Under the pieces are notes generated by a model, which did no database searches, was not told the DNA's origin, and worked only from the letters and a program-made list of their open reading frames with translations. Both the position numbers and the translations under genes were made by a program. Below, piece after piece: positions 11,834-21,323 of a stretch of 64,000 bases of DNA (within the stretch, counting starts at the first letter, position 1; every line of letters starts with the position of its first letter). The stretch comes from Stutzerimonas stutzeri (lineage in GTDB: Bacteria > Pseudomonadota > Gammaproteobacteria > Pseudomonadales > Pseudomonadaceae), in NCBI RefSeq assembly GCF_002890895.1, contig NZ_POUL01000006.1:242515-306514 (forward strand), given 5' to 3'.

Positions 11834-12133
11834 TCAGAGACCGCCGCTGACGCCAAGCCCAACACCCAATACGGCGGCGAGGGCAAAGGGCAACAACAGC
11901 GTGTCCAGCAAAGCGCTGGCTGGTAGGTCGAGCGCTGCATGCCTGGGCGCCTCGGCACCAAAGCGGTCCAGCGGGCAGCAACCGCCGTTGAGGCTGTACC
12001 AGTCCAGGCGAGTGCCGGAGTAGACAATGGGTGCGCCGGGTTTGGCGGCATTCAGGGTGCGCACTGTGCCGCAGCCGGAGAACAGCAGGACAGTCAGGAG
12101 TAACGAGCAACGCCGCATGACAGATCGTTTCAT
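11834..12133 (-). CDS. Small YceK/YidQ-like lipoprotein
   Basis: This is a 99-residue putative lipoprotein: basic start, hydrophobic stretch and lipobox FSGC with the acylated cysteine at residue 21. The body contains GTRLDWYSLNGGC and a hydrophobic C-terminal segment (about 73-97, LDTLLLPFALAAVLGVGLG), a pattern of the YceK family of unknown function. A GGAGCGGTT site precedes the ATG. It sits 123 bp upstream of the ftsH-like gene on the same strand. Function is unknown. Confidence 0.75.
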   Translation of the reverse strand: MKRSVMRRCSLLLTVLLFSGCGTVRTLNAAKPGAPIVYSGTRLDWYSLNGGCCPLDRFGAEAPRHAALDLPASALLDTLLLPFALAAVLGVGLGVSGGL

Positions 12134-12196
12134 AACCGCTCCTGGTCAGCAGTCACGGCAGCGAGACGGTGACTCTGCCCGGTTACGCAGCCACAC

Positions 12197-12826
12197 TCAA
12201 TCGTCACTGACGATATGGTGCTCGCCCCAACGCGGCAGCATGTCCTGCGGGATGTTGAGCAGGTTGAGAATGCGCGCCACGATGAAGTCGACGAGGTCAT
12301 CGATAGTCTGCGGCTGGTGATAGAAGCCCGGTGATGCCGGCAGGATGGTCACCCCGAGATTGGACAGCTTGAGCATGTGTTCCAGATGGATGCTCGAGTA
12401 CGGCGCTTCACGCGGCACCAGGATCAGCTGTCGGCGTTCCTTAAGGGCAACATCCGCCGCACGCTCGATCAGGTTATTGCAGGCGCCGGTGGCGATGGCC
12501 GACAAGGTGCCGGTCGAGCACGGCACCACCACCATCGCGGTCGGTGCGCCGGAGCCGGAAGCCGGCGGCGCCATCCAGTCTTCCTTGGCAAACACACGGA
12601 TCTGGCCCGCCGCGGCGCCGGTGTATTCGGAGAGAAACGCCTGCATGGCCTGCGGTTTGGCCGGCAGCACGACATCGGTCTCGGTGGCCATCACCAATTG
12701 CGCCGCCTTGGAAATCAGGAAGTGCACCTCGCGGTCTTCTTGAATCAGGCAATCGAGCAGGCGCAGACCGTATTGCGCGCCGGAGGCGCCGGTCATGGCC
12801 AAGGTGATGCGTTCCGGTCCGCTCAT
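12197..12826 (-). CDS. ubiX: UbiX, flavin prenyltransferase
   Basis: UbiX makes prenylated FMN, the cofactor of the UbiD decarboxylase in ubiquinone synthesis. The 209-residue protein begins [24 protein letters not shown], with the FMN-binding GASGA loop. It has the conserved [27 protein letters not shown] segment and the late [10 protein letters not shown] motif. Length is typical. In pseudomonads it commonly lies next to mpl, as here, but the 255-bp gap to mpl is filled with repeat elements. Confidence 0.96.
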   Translation of the reverse strand: MSGPERITLAMTGASGAQYGLRLLDCLIQEDREVHFLISKAAQLVMATETDVVLPAKPQAMQAFLSEYTGAAAGQIRVFAKEDWMAPPASGSGAPTAMVVVPCSTGTLSAIATGACNNLIERAADVALKERRQLILVPREAPYSSIHLEHMLKLSNLGVTILPASPGFYHQPQTIDDLVDFIVARILNLLNIPQDMLPRWGEHHIVSDD

Positions 12827-12840
12827 GAATGTGCTCCCAA

Positions 12841-12960
12841 AGCTGCTGCGCTTGCTTATGCTGCGTTGAAACCTTACTCGAAATGCTCACTTGCACCAGT
12901 AAGCTCCGCTTTCTCGCAAGGTTTCGCCTTGCCTAAGCTTCGCTCGCGACGCTTTGAGAA
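12841..12960. repeat. Imperfect-palindrome intergenic repeat (ubiX-mpl gap)
   Basis: This stretch has a central inverted repeat, GAAACCTT (12868-12875) against AAGGTTTC (12918-12925). Its order of short motifs (GCGTTGAAA, CTCACTTGCA, GTAAGCTC, TTTCGCCTTG, CTCGC) also appears, in the opposite orientation, in the element at 17792-17940. It looks like a member of a dispersed pseudomonad intergenic repeat family. The outer borders are approximate. Confidence 0.55.
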
Positions 12961-12983
12961 CAAATTCGCCCTATTCGGAATCT

Positions 12984-13086
12984 CGTAGGGTGGAAAACCG
13001 CGAAGCGTTTTTCCACCGTTACGCCCGACACCAATTTCCCTACCAACTCTACGCGTGGAAATGCCTTCGGCGATTTCCACCCTACG
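12984..13086. repeat. 103-bp MITE/REP-like element with perfect terminal inverted repeats
   Basis: The element is bounded by perfect 13-bp inverted repeats, CGTAGGGTGGAAA at 12984-12996 and its complement at 13074-13086. It contains two hairpins: GGTGGAAAA pairing with TTTTCCACC (12989-13016) and GTGGAAAT pairing with ATTTCCAC (13055-13080). No coding potential is seen. Its right end contains the mpl stop codon (13082-13084). Confidence 0.75.
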
Positions 13087-14431
13087 CCAGAGCAGTGGCC
13101 AGTTTGACGTGCAACCCACCAAAGCCGCCGTTGCTCATCACCACTACCTGCGTCCCCGGCGTGGCGTCGGCCTTGACCTTGGCGATGATCGCCTCCAGCG
13201 AATCGCAGACGGTGGTTTCGACCGGCGAGCCGGCGACCGTAGCGGCCAGATCCCAGCCCAGGTTCGGCGGCGCGTACCAGATGGCCTGATCGGCCAGCGC
13301 CACCGACTCGGCCAATCCCTCACGATGCGCGCCGAGCTTCATCGAGTTCGAGCGCGGCTCGACCACCGCAATGATTGGCGTATCACCAACACGCTTGCGC
13401 AGCCCATCGAGCGTGGTGGCGATCGCGGTCGGGTGATGAGCAAAGTCGTCATAAATGGTCACGCCGTTAACCTCGGCGACCTTTTCCATGCGCCGCTTGA
13501 CGCTGCGAAATTCGCTCAGCGCTTCGGCGCCCTGCTTCGGCAATACGCCCACATGCCGTGCTGCGGCCAGGGTCGCCAGTGCATTGTTGACGTTGTGCTG
13601 GCCGGTCAGCTCCCAGTCGACTACGCCCTGTACGTCACCGTCGAAAATCACCTCGAAGCGCGAGCCGTCGGCGCTCAACAGATTCGCCTGCCACTGCCCG
13701 CCTTCGCCAGTGGTCTGCACCGGCGTCCAGCAACCCATGCCGATAACGCGCTTGAGCGCCTGCTCGGATTCCGGATGGATGACCAGTCCTTCGCTCGGCA
13801 CCGTGCGTACCAGATGGTGGAACTGGCGTTCAATTGAAGCGAGGTCCGGGAAAATATCCGCGTGGTCGAACTCGAGATTATTGAGGATCGCCGTGCGCGG
13901 GCGGTAGTGGACGAACTTGCTGCGCTTGTCGAAGAACGCGCTGTCGTACTCGTCCGCCTCAACCACGAAGAATGGCGTACCACCCAGTCGGGCGGAGATA
14001 CCGAAGTTCTGCGGCACCCCGCCGATGAGAAAGCCCGGGCTCATGCCGGCGTGTTCCAGTACCCACGCAAGCATGCTGCTGGTGGTGGTCTTGCCATGGG
14101 TGCCTGCCGCAGCCAACACCCAGCGGCCCTGCAGCACATGGTCAGCCAGCCACTGTGGGCCAGACACATAAGGTAGCCCTTTGTTCAGCACGTATTCCAC
14201 GGCCGGGTTGCCACGTGACAACGCATTGCCGATCACTACTAGGTCTGGCGCCGGTTCAAGCTGACTGGGCTCGTAGCCTTGGGTCAGCTCGATGCCCTGA
14301 GCCTCAAGCTGAGTGCTCATCGGGGGATAGACATTGGCGTCCGAACCGGTGACGCGATGGCCAAGTTCCTTGGCCAGCACTGCCAGCGAACCCATGAAGG
14401 TGCCGCAGATGCCGAGAATATGGATATGCAT
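13082..14431 (-). CDS. mpl: Mpl, murein-tripeptide ligase for peptidoglycan recycling
   Basis: Mpl joins recycled L-Ala-gamma-D-Glu-meso-DAP to UDP-MurNAc. From the ATG at 14431 (MHIHILGICGTFMG) the protein is 449 aa. It has the Mur-ligase Rossmann start, the ATP-binding AAAGTHGKTTTSSMLAW motif, VEADEYDSAFFDKRSKF and YDDFAHHPTAI, all diagnostic. The frame opens 18 codons further up, but the family starts at MHIHI. The stop codon lies inside the inverted-repeat element at 12984-13086. Confidence 0.96.
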   Translation of the reverse strand: MHIHILGICGTFMGSLAVLAKELGHRVTGSDANVYPPMSTQLEAQGIELTQGYEPSQLEPAPDLVVIGNALSRGNPAVEYVLNKGLPYVSGPQWLADHVLQGRWVLAAAGTHGKTTTSSMLAWVLEHAGMSPGFLIGGVPQNFGISARLGGTPFFVVEADEYDSAFFDKRSKFVHYRPRTAILNNLEFDHADIFPDLASIERQFHHLVRTVPSEGLVIHPESEQALKRVIGMGCWTPVQTTGEGGQWQANLLSADGSRFEVIFDGDVQGVVDWELTGQHNVNNALATLAAARHVGVLPKQGAEALSEFRSVKRRMEKVAEVNGVTIYDDFAHHPTAIATTLDGLRKRVGDTPIIAVVEPRSNSMKLGAHREGLAESVALADQAIWYAPPNLGWDLAATVAGSPVETTVCDSLEAIIAKVKADATPGTQVVVMSNGGFGGLHVKLATALA

Positions 14432-14527
14432 GAATGACCTCTGAAAAGCGCCGCGCCGAGCAATCGGAGCAAGTGGCACAGCCACGCCTGTGAGCGCCGA
14501 AAACTGCGGCGCAGATTAGCACAGCAC

Positions 14528-14542
14528 TGGCGCTGCCAATGC
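14528..14542 (+). promoter_or_regulatory. Candidate sigma54 promoter upstream of exaC
   Basis: The sequence TGGCGCTGCCAATGC carries GG and GC separated by exactly 10 bases, close to the -24/-12 consensus TGGCACG-N4-TTGCA. It lies about 105 bp before the exaC ATG. Such matches occur by chance in GC-rich DNA. Confidence 0.3.
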
Positions 14543-14647
14543 CCGACCAGCGGTACACCGCACGTCGCCTCGCCAGCCGACGAACGGACTTTGTTCTACG
14601 CTGGATGACAGCAGTCCCAACACAATTACAAGCCCCGGAGACTCACC

Positions 14648-16168
14648 ATGCGTTACGCCCATCCCGGCAGCGAAGGCGCTGTCGTTTCCTTCAAGTCCCG
14701 TTACGGCAACTTCATCAACGGCGAGTTCGTCGAGCCAGCCAACGGCCAATACTTCACCAACCTGTCACCGGTTAACGGTCAGCCCATTGCCGAGTTTCCA
14801 CGCTCCGACGCTGCCGACATCGAAAAGGCGCTGGACGCCGCCCACGCCGCCGCTGATGCCTGGGGCAAGACCAGCGTACAGGCGCGCTCATTGATCCTGC
14901 TCAAGATCGCCGACCGCATCGAGCAGAACCTCGAGATGCTCGCCATCACCGAAACCTGGGACAACGGCAAGGCCGTGCGCGAAACCCTTAACGCCGACAT
15001 TCCACTCGCCGCCGACCACTTCCGTTACTTCGCCGGCTGCATCCGCGCCCAGGAAGGCACCGCTGCGGAGATTGATGAGCACACTGCTGCCTACCATTTC
15101 CACGAACCGCTGGGCGTGGTCGGGCAAATCATTCCGTGGAACTTCCCGATCCTGATGGCCGCCTGGAAGCTCGCCCCAGCGCTGGCCGCCGGCAACTGCG
15201 TGGTGCTCAAGCCTGCCGAGCAAACGCCGCTGGGCATCGCCGTGCTGATGGAAGTGATCGGTGACCTGCTGCCACCCGGTGTGCTCAACGTGGTTCAGGG
15301 CTATGGCCGTGAAGCCGGCGAGGCCCTGGCAAGCAGCAAGCGCATCGCGAAGATTGCCTTCACCGGCTCGACACCGGTGGGCTCGCACATCATGAAGCGC
15401 GCCGCTGAGGCCATCATCCCGAGCACCGTTGAGCTGGGCGGCAAGAGCCCGAATATTTATTTCGAAGACATCATGCAGGCCGAGCCGACCTTTATCGAAA
15501 AGGCAGCCGAAGGGCTGGTGCTGGGCTTCTTCAACCAGGGCGAGGTGTGCACCTGTCCGTCTCGGGCGCTGGTGCAGGAGTCGATCTATGGCCCCTTCAT
15601 GGAAGCGGTGATGAAGAAGGTCTCGCAGATCAAGCGTGGCGACCCACTGGACACCGACACCATGGTCGGCGCCCAGGCCAGCCAACAGCAGTTCGACAAG
15701 ATCATGTCCTATCTGGAAATCGCCAAGCAGGAAGGTGCCGAAGTGCTCACCGGCGGCGCGGCCGAGAAGCTCGAAGGCTCACTCGCCACCGGCTATTACA
15801 TCCAGCCGACCCTGCTCAAGGGCACCAACGAGATGCGCGTGTTCCAGGAGGAAATCTTCGGCCCGGTGATCGGCGTTACCACCTTCAAGGACGAAGCCGA
15901 GGCCCTGGCCATCGCCAACGACACCGAGTACGGGCTCGGCGCGGGCGTCTGGACCCGCGACATCAACCGCGCCTATCGCATGGGCCGCGCGATCAAGGCC
16001 GGGCGCGTCTGGACCAACTGCTACCACCTCTACCCGGCCCATGCGGCGTTCGGTGGCTACAAGAAGTCCGGCGTCGGTCGCGAGACCCACAAGATGATTC
16101 TCGACAGCTACCAGCAGACCAAGAACCTGCTGATCAGCTACGACATCAATCCACTGGGGTTTTTCTAG
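14648..16168 (+). CDS. exaC: ExaC-type NAD-dependent acetaldehyde dehydrogenase
   Basis: This enzyme oxidises acetaldehyde to acetate with NAD. The 506-residue protein has the full aldehyde dehydrogenase fold: PWNFP, the glycine motif FTGSTPVG, the catalytic Glu in VELGGKSP and the catalytic Cys in [12 protein letters not shown]. The [10 protein letters not shown] context and the N-terminus [13 protein letters not shown] match the ExaC/AcoD group. It lies just upstream of eat-eutB-eutC, so it probably removes the acetaldehyde released by ethanolamine ammonia-lyase. A 14-bp tandem repeat duplicates the region around the stop codon. Confidence 0.93.
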   Translation: MRYAHPGSEGAVVSFKSRYGNFINGEFVEPANGQYFTNLSPVNGQPIAEFPRSDAADIEKALDAAHAAADAWGKTSVQARSLILLKIADRIEQNLEMLAITETWDNGKAVRETLNADIPLAADHFRYFAGCIRAQEGTAAEIDEHTAAYHFHEPLGVVGQIIPWNFPILMAAWKLAPALAAGNCVVLKPAEQTPLGIAVLMEVIGDLLPPGVLNVVQGYGREAGEALASSKRIAKIAFTGSTPVGSHIMKRAAEAIIPSTVELGGKSPNIYFEDIMQAEPTFIEKAAEGLVLGFFNQGEVCTCPSRALVQESIYGPFMEAVMKKVSQIKRGDPLDTDTMVGAQASQQQFDKIMSYLEIAKQEGAEVLTGGAAEKLEGSLATGYYIQPTLLKGTNEMRVFQEEIFGPVIGVTTFKDEAEALAIANDTEYGLGAGVWTRDINRAYRMGRAIKAGRVWTNCYHLYPAHAAFGGYKKSGVGRETHKMILDSYQQTKNLLISYDINPLGFF

Positions 16169-16190
16169 CCCATAACTTCTAGCCCATAAA
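16163..16190. repeat. 14-bp tandem duplication across the exaC stop codon
   Basis: The unit TTCTAGCCCATAAC occurs twice in a row (second copy ends in A), and the first copy contains the TAG stop of exaC. This looks like a small replication-slippage event with no obvious function. Confidence 0.8.
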
Positions 16191-16221
16191 GAGTGCCCGC
16201 CCGCGCCGAGAGGCGTCGGGC

Positions 16222-16240
16222 TGGTGCACCCGTGGCTGCA
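16222..16240 (+). promoter_or_regulatory. Candidate sigma54 promoter upstream of eat
   Basis: TGGTGCACCCGTGGCTGCA has the GG-N10-GC spacing and a TGCA-like -12 element. It lies about 100 bp before the eat ATG. The match to the -24 consensus is moderate, so this is only suggestive. Confidence 0.3.
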
Positions 16241-16340
16241 CTTCCACTCAAGAGGCTCCCAAACGCCGTAGATCGCGCAAAGGCACAGCGCTTGCTTTAA
16301 CGATCCTGCCGTACCCGACCCCATCAAAGGATGATCCTCC

Positions 16341-17789
16341 ATGGCTCTCGAACGCAGCAGTGCGACACCCGCGACCCACGCCACCGATTTCGAAGCAGTT
16401 GGCAGTACCTATTTTCAGGAACGCGAGCTCAAGAAAGGCGCCGCCGGTTGGGTGCTGCTGGTTGGCCTCGGCGTCGCCTACGTGATTTCCGGTGATTACG
16501 CCGGCTGGAACTTCGGCCTCGCCCAAGGCGGCTGGGGCGGCCTCTTCATCGCCACGCTGCTGATGGCGACGATGTACCTGTGCATGTGCTTCTCGCTCGC
16601 TGAACTGTCCTCGATGATTCCCACTGCAGGCGGCGGTTATGGCTTTGCGCGTAGCGCGTTCGGCCCGCTGGGCGGTTTTCTCACCGGCACTGCGATCCTT
16701 ATCGAGTACGCCATCGCGCCAGCTGCCATCGCCGTATTCATCGGTGCCTATTGCGAATCACTGTTCGGCATCGGCGGCTGGGCGATCTACCTGGCCTTCT
16801 ACATCATCTTTATCGGCATCCACATCTTCGGCGTCGGCGAAGCCTTGAAGCTGATGTTCATCATCACGGCAGTCGCCGCGCTGGCGCTTGCGGTGTTCAT
16901 CGTCGCGATGGTGCCGCACTTCTCCGTCGACAAGCTGCTGGACATCGCACCGACCACGGCCGCTGGCGCCAGCAATTTCCTGCCTTACGGCTATGTGGGA
17001 ATCTGGGCAGCGATCCCCTATGCGATCTGGTTCTTCCTTGCCGTCGAAGGCGTGCCGCTGGCCGCTGAGGAAACCAAGAATCCACAGCGCGACATGCCGC
17101 GCGGGCTGATCGGCGCCATGCTGATTCTGGCCGCGTTCGCCGGGCTGATCTTGCTCGTTGGCCCTGGCGGCGCGGGTTCCAGCACGCTGGTCGAATCCGG
17201 CAACCCGCTGGTGGAAGCGCTGACCACCGCCTACGGCTCTTCGACCTGGATGAGCGGCTTCGTCAATCTGGTCGGCCTGGCCGGGCTGATTGCCAGCTTC
17301 TTCTCGATCATCTACGCCTATTCCCGGCAGATCTTTGCGCTGTCGCGGGCTGGCTACCTGCCGCGCAAGCTGTCGCTGACCAACAAGAACAAAGCGCCGG
17401 TCATGGCGCTGGTGATTCCGGGCATCATCGGCTTCCTGCTTTCGCTGACCGGCCAGGGCGACCTGCTGATCTTGGTGGCAGTGTTCGGCGCGACCATCTC
17501 CTATGTACTGATGATGGCCTCGCACATCGTCCTGCGCATGCGCCGGCCGGATTTGCCCCGCCCCTACAAGACGCCCGGCGGCGTGCTGACCTCAGGCGTG
17601 GCGCTGGTGCTGGCCTGCATCGCGGTGGTCGCCGGATTTCTGGTCGACCCACGGGTGGTCATCGCCGCCGTGGTGATCTACGGAATATTCATCGCCTACT
17701 TCGCCCTCTACAGCCGGCACCACCTGGTGGCCGGTACGCCGGAAGAGGAATTTGCGGCGATTGAGAACGCCGAGGCGGCATTGCATTAG
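16341..17789 (+). CDS. eat: Ethanolamine permease (APC family)
   Basis: This inner-membrane permease takes up ethanolamine. The 482-residue protein has about 12 hydrophobic segments, with an APC-superfamily start (FQERELKKGAAGWVLLVGLGVAYVISGDYAGWNFGL) and the family-typical VEGVPLAAEETKNPQRDMPRG loop. Length and wording match the Eat/EutP-type transporter of pseudomonads rather than enterobacterial EutH. It is followed by eutB and eutC, with a repeat element between eat and eutB. Confidence 0.93.
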   Translation: MALERSSATPATHATDFEAVGSTYFQERELKKGAAGWVLLVGLGVAYVISGDYAGWNFGLAQGGWGGLFIATLLMATMYLCMCFSLAELSSMIPTAGGGYGFARSAFGPLGGFLTGTAILIEYAIAPAAIAVFIGAYCESLFGIGGWAIYLAFYIIFIGIHIFGVGEALKLMFIITAVAALALAVFIVAMVPHFSVDKLLDIAPTTAAGASNFLPYGYVGIWAAIPYAIWFFLAVEGVPLAAEETKNPQRDMPRGLIGAMLILAAFAGLILLVGPGGAGSSTLVESGNPLVEALTTAYGSSTWMSGFVNLVGLAGLIASFFSIIYAYSRQIFALSRAGYLPRKLSLTNKNKAPVMALVIPGIIGFLLSLTGQGDLLILVAVFGATISYVLMMASHIVLRMRRPDLPRPYKTPGGVLTSGVALVLACIAVVAGFLVDPRVVIAAVVIYGIFIAYFALYSRHHLVAGTPEEEFAAIENAEAALH

Positions 17790-17791
17790 CG

Positions 17792-17940
17792 AGCTGTTGA
17801 AACGTAAGCGAGGCAGGCAGTACAAGGCGAAAGCGGCCGAAACGGCGGACCGGGCTCGCGTGCGAGTTTACGTTTTGTAAATGAGTACGTTGAGGCCGCT
17901 TTTAACGCAGGAATGCCAACGCAGGTAGTTTTCATCAGCT
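17792..17940. repeat. 149-bp element with terminal inverted repeats between eat and eutB
   Basis: The ends are near-perfect inverted repeats: AGCTGTTGAAA at 17792 against AGCTGATGAAA read inward from 17940. The interior contains GCGAAAGCGGCCGAAACGGCG and GTTTACGTTTTGTAAATGAGTACG, which can form secondary structure. There is no coding potential. It begins 2 bp after the eat stop and ends just before the eutB ribosome-binding site, so it could act on transcript stability or attenuation within the operon. It appears related to the element at 12841-12960 in reverse orientation. Confidence 0.7.
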
Positions 17941-17956
17941 TGCTAAGGGAGGCGGT

Positions 17957-19351
17957 ATGGCGGCATACACCCACAGCGTAGGCGGCACCCAGTGGCGCTT
18001 CGACAGCCTGCGCGAGGTCATGGCCAAGGCCAGCCCGGCGCGCTCCGGCGACTTTCTCGCTGAAGTCGCGGCGGGCAGCGATGCCGAGCGGGTCGCCGCG
18101 CAGATGTGTCTGGCGCAGATCCCGCTCAAGCGCTTTCTCGAGGAAGCGCTGATCCCCTATGAAACCGACGAAGTCACGCGGCTGATCATCGACAGCCACG
18201 ACGCCGAAGCCTTCGCCCCGGTCAGCCACCTGACCATCGGTGACTTCCGCAACTGGCTGCTCGGGGACGACGCAGACGAGGCAGCGCTGAACGCCCTGGC
18301 ACCGGGGCTGACGCCGGAGATGGTCGCCGCGGTATCGAAGATCATGCGCGTGCAGGACCTGATTCTGGTGGCGCAAAAGGTCCGCGTGGTGACGCGCTTT
18401 CGCAACACCATCGGCCTGCGCGGGCGCATGTCCACCCGCCTGCAGCCCAATCATCCCACCGACGAAGCCGCCGGCATCGCGGCGAGCATCGTCGACGGTC
18501 TGCTCTACGGTAATGGCGATGCGGTCATTGGCATCAACCCGGCCACCGACAGCACCAGCGGCATCTGCGAGCTGCTGAAGATGCTTGATGCTGTCATCAG
18601 TCGCTACGAGATCCCGACTCAAGGCTGCATCCTCACCCATGTCACCACCTCTATCGAGGCGATCAACCGCGGTGCGCCGCTGGACCTGGTGTTCCAGTCC
18701 ATCGCCGGCACCGAAGCGGCTAACAGCAGTTTCGGCATCAACCTCGCGCTGCTGCAGGAAGGCTACGAGGCAGGCCTGTCGCAGAAGCGCGGCACGCTGG
18801 GTGACAACCTGATGTATTTCGAGACCGGCCAGGGCAGCGCCTTGTCGGCCAATGCCCATCACGGCGTCGATCAGCAAACCTGCGAAGCGCGCGCCTATGC
18901 CGTAGCCCGTAAATTCAAACCGCTGCTGGTGAACACCGTGGTCGGTTTCATCGGCCCGGAATACCTCTACAACGGCAAGCAGATCATTCGCGCCGGGCTC
19001 GAAGACCATTTCTGCGCCAAACTGCTCGGCGTGCCCATGGGTTGCGACATCTGCTACACCAACCACGCCGAAGCCGATCAGGACGACATGGACGTGCTGC
19101 TGACCCTGCTCGGCACCGCCGGCATCAACTTCATCATGGGCATCCCCGGTTCGGACGACGTGATGCTCAACTACCAGACCACCTCCTTCCACGATGCACT
19201 CTACCTGCGTCAGAGCCTCGGCCTCCGTCCGGCGCCAGAGTTCGAGGAATGGCTGGCGAAGATGGAGATCCTGCGCCAGGACGGGGGCCGCTTGCAGATG
19301 GGCAGCCAGCTCCCACCGGCCTTCCGCCAGGCGCTGGAGCGCATGACATGA
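17957..19351 (+). CDS. eutB: Ethanolamine ammonia-lyase large subunit
   Basis: EutB holds the active site of the adenosylcobalamin-dependent lyase that converts ethanolamine to acetaldehyde and ammonia. The 464-residue protein has the family regions [53 protein letters not shown] and [17 protein letters not shown]. Length is normal. A strong GGGAGG site precedes the ATG. It is 46 bp upstream of eutC. It needs B12, whose uptake genes lie at 40-43 kb. Confidence 0.97.
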   Translation: MAAYTHSVGGTQWRFDSLREVMAKASPARSGDFLAEVAAGSDAERVAAQMCLAQIPLKRFLEEALIPYETDEVTRLIIDSHDAEAFAPVSHLTIGDFRNWLLGDDADEAALNALAPGLTPEMVAAVSKIMRVQDLILVAQKVRVVTRFRNTIGLRGRMSTRLQPNHPTDEAAGIAASIVDGLLYGNGDAVIGINPATDSTSGICELLKMLDAVISRYEIPTQGCILTHVTTSIEAINRGAPLDLVFQSIAGTEAANSSFGINLALLQEGYEAGLSQKRGTLGDNLMYFETGQGSALSANAHHGVDQQTCEARAYAVARKFKPLLVNTVVGFIGPEYLYNGKQIIRAGLEDHFCAKLLGVPMGCDICYTNHAEADQDDMDVLLTLLGTAGINFIMGIPGSDDVMLNYQTTSFHDALYLRQSLGLRPAPEFEEWLAKMEILRQDGGRLQMGSQLPPAFRQALERMT

Positions 19352-19397
19352 AGCCCCGCATCGCACGCACTGGTCGACCCGCCCCAAGGAGTGCTCT

Positions 19398-20213
19398 ATG
19401 AGCCGCCCACCTCCAGCACCCACCGCGATCACCAATCCCTGGGCGCACCTGCGTCAACACACCCCGGCACGGATCGCACTGGGCCGAGCCGGCGCCAGCT
19501 TGCCCACTGAGGCTCAACTGGACTTCCAGTTCGCCCACGCCCAGGCCCGCGACGCTGTACACCTCACTCTGGACACCGGAGCTCTGGCCATGCAGCTGGA
19601 ACAACGCGGCCATCGCGTCCTGCAGCTGCACAGCGCCGCACCGGACCGCGACACCTATCTGCAACGGCCAGACCTGGGACGGCGACTGAGCGACGAGTCG
19701 GCCGAGCGGGTAGACACCCACGCGCAGCAACAGGAGGCGGGCTATGACTTGGCCATCGTCATTGCCGACGGGCTTTCGGCGCTCGCCGTACAGCGCCACG
19801 CCCTGCCGCTGCTACAGCGAATCGAGGAGCAGATCGAGAAAGATGGCTGGAGCCTTGCGCCGATCAGCCTGGTTCAGCAGAGCCGCGTCGCGCTTGGTGA
19901 CGAGGTGGGCGAGCGGCTGAAGGCGAAGATGGTGGTCATGCTGCTCGGCGAACGCCCCGGCCTGAGCTCGCCGGACAGTCTGGGTTTGTACTTCACCTAT
20001 GCGCCCAAGGTCGGGCGCACCGATGCCGACCGCAACTGCATCTCAAACATCCGCCTCGAAGGCCTGAGCTACAACCTCGCCGCCCACCGCCTGATTCATT
20101 TGATGCGCGAAGCCTGCCGCAGGCAGCTTTCCGGCGTGAATCTCAAAGACGAAGCGGAAATGCTCAGCCTGGATGACGGCACGCCGAAGGTCGGCAATTT
20201 CCTGCTCGGTTAA
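19398..20213 (+). CDS. eutC: Ethanolamine ammonia-lyase small subunit
   Basis: EutC is the small subunit that completes the cobalamin site of ethanolamine ammonia-lyase. The 271-residue protein starts [20 protein letters not shown] and has the conserved [41 protein letters not shown]-like ([17 protein letters not shown]) and [13 protein letters not shown] segments. A canonical AAGGAG lies upstream. No eutA reactivase or microcompartment shell gene follows, which is the usual short pseudomonad form. Confidence 0.96.
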   Translation: MSRPPPAPTAITNPWAHLRQHTPARIALGRAGASLPTEAQLDFQFAHAQARDAVHLTLDTGALAMQLEQRGHRVLQLHSAAPDRDTYLQRPDLGRRLSDESAERVDTHAQQQEAGYDLAIVIADGLSALAVQRHALPLLQRIEEQIEKDGWSLAPISLVQQSRVALGDEVGERLKAKMVVMLLGERPGLSSPDSLGLYFTYAPKVGRTDADRNCISNIRLEGLSYNLAAHRLIHLMREACRRQLSGVNLKDEAEMLSLDDGTPKVGNFLLG

Positions 20214-20430
20214 TGAATCGCCTGTCGCGACAGAGGATGCGCAGCCGATTTGCTGCCCGCGGCACGCGACTCAACCGCAGCCGCTTTGACGACTGAACGC
20301 ATCGATAGGCCAGCGTCCGCACCATTTCGCCCATATAGGCGCGCCACTGGCGCACTTACCACAGAGCCACCCGCTTGCTGCCCATCGCCACCGCGCTTAA
20401 GGTGATCGCCCCCAGGTTGGAAGCTCGTTC

Positions 20431-21243
20431 ATGTGGTCTTTTCGCGACTGGCGCCGCAAGCGCATCCTCGCCCGTCTCGCCATCGAACCGGCGCTCTGGC
20501 AAAACGTGCTCGACAGCCTGCCGATTCTCGATGGCCTCAGCACCGAGGAGACCGAGCGTCTGCGCGAACGCAGCTTGTTGTTCCTGCATGCCAAACGATT
20601 GACCGCCCTGCCCGGCGTCGAACTGGAGCCGGCTGACCGGCTGCGCCTGGCCGCCCAGGCCGAGCTGCCCTTGCTGCACCTGGCGGATCTGGACTGGTAT
20701 CAGGGCTTCCATGAAATCGTCATCTACCCCGACGATTTCCACAGCCCGCAAAAGCACCGCGACTCCACTGGCGTGATGCACGAGTGGGACGGCGAGCACA
20801 GCGGCGAAGCCTGGTTGCAGGGGCCGGTGATTCTCGCCCTGCCAGGTGTCCGGCAAAGCGGCGCCTGGGAAGGCTACAACCTGGTGATCCACGAGCTCGC
20901 CCACAAGCTCGACATGCTCAACGGCGACGCCAACGGCCTGCCCCCGCTGCACCGCACCATGCGTATCGAGGATTGGGCTCACGCCATGCAAAAGGCGTAC
21001 GACGCCCTCAACGCCCGGCTGGACGCCCATCCCCATGCCCACACCGCCATCGACCCCTACGCCGCGGAGAACCCGGCCGAGTTCTTCGCCGTCACCAGTG
21101 AGTATTTCTTCAGCGCCCCCGATCTCTTGCACGAGGCCTATCCAGAGGTCTACCGGCAGCTCGCGGCCTTCTATCGACAGGACCCGCTGGCACGCCTGCA
21201 GCAACTACAAGCCAGCCATCCGCAGTACGCGGAACCTCACTGA
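20431..21243 (+). CDS. mtfA: MtfA-family zinc peptidase
   Basis: MtfA homologues are zinc peptidases; the E. coli protein binds the Mlc repressor and so affects sugar uptake. The 270-residue protein has the zinc motif HELAHKLD (about 154-161), followed by the glutamate region NPAEFFAVTSEYFF that supplies the third ligand. The N-terminal WRRKRILARLAI is typical. It is monocistronic, 140 bp before ppa. Its target in pseudomonads is unknown. Confidence 0.9.
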   Translation: MWSFRDWRRKRILARLAIEPALWQNVLDSLPILDGLSTEETERLRERSLLFLHAKRLTALPGVELEPADRLRLAAQAELPLLHLADLDWYQGFHEIVIYPDDFHSPQKHRDSTGVMHEWDGEHSGEAWLQGPVILALPGVRQSGAWEGYNLVIHELAHKLDMLNGDANGLPPLHRTMRIEDWAHAMQKAYDALNARLDAHPHAHTAIDPYAAENPAEFFAVTSEYFFSAPDLLHEAYPEVYRQLAAFYRQDPLARLQQLQASHPQYAEPH

Positions 21244-21323
21244 TTTGCGACCGTCGAATGCGCGCATTGCCGGACCAGGGAGCATCGCCACCGCCGGCAT
21301 GGCAAAACGCCCGACACTGCGCC

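Noticed and set aside
10085..11926. 613-codon plus-strand open frame opposite the ftsH-like gene
   Set aside because: It is the antisense shadow of a gene with all AAA+/zinc-protease motifs. The peptide is rich in His, Gln and Arg without any recognisable domain.
17786..19435. 549-codon minus-strand open frame opposite eutB
   Set aside because: Antisense shadow of eutB caused by GC-rich codon use; it also runs through the repeat element and has no plausible motifs.
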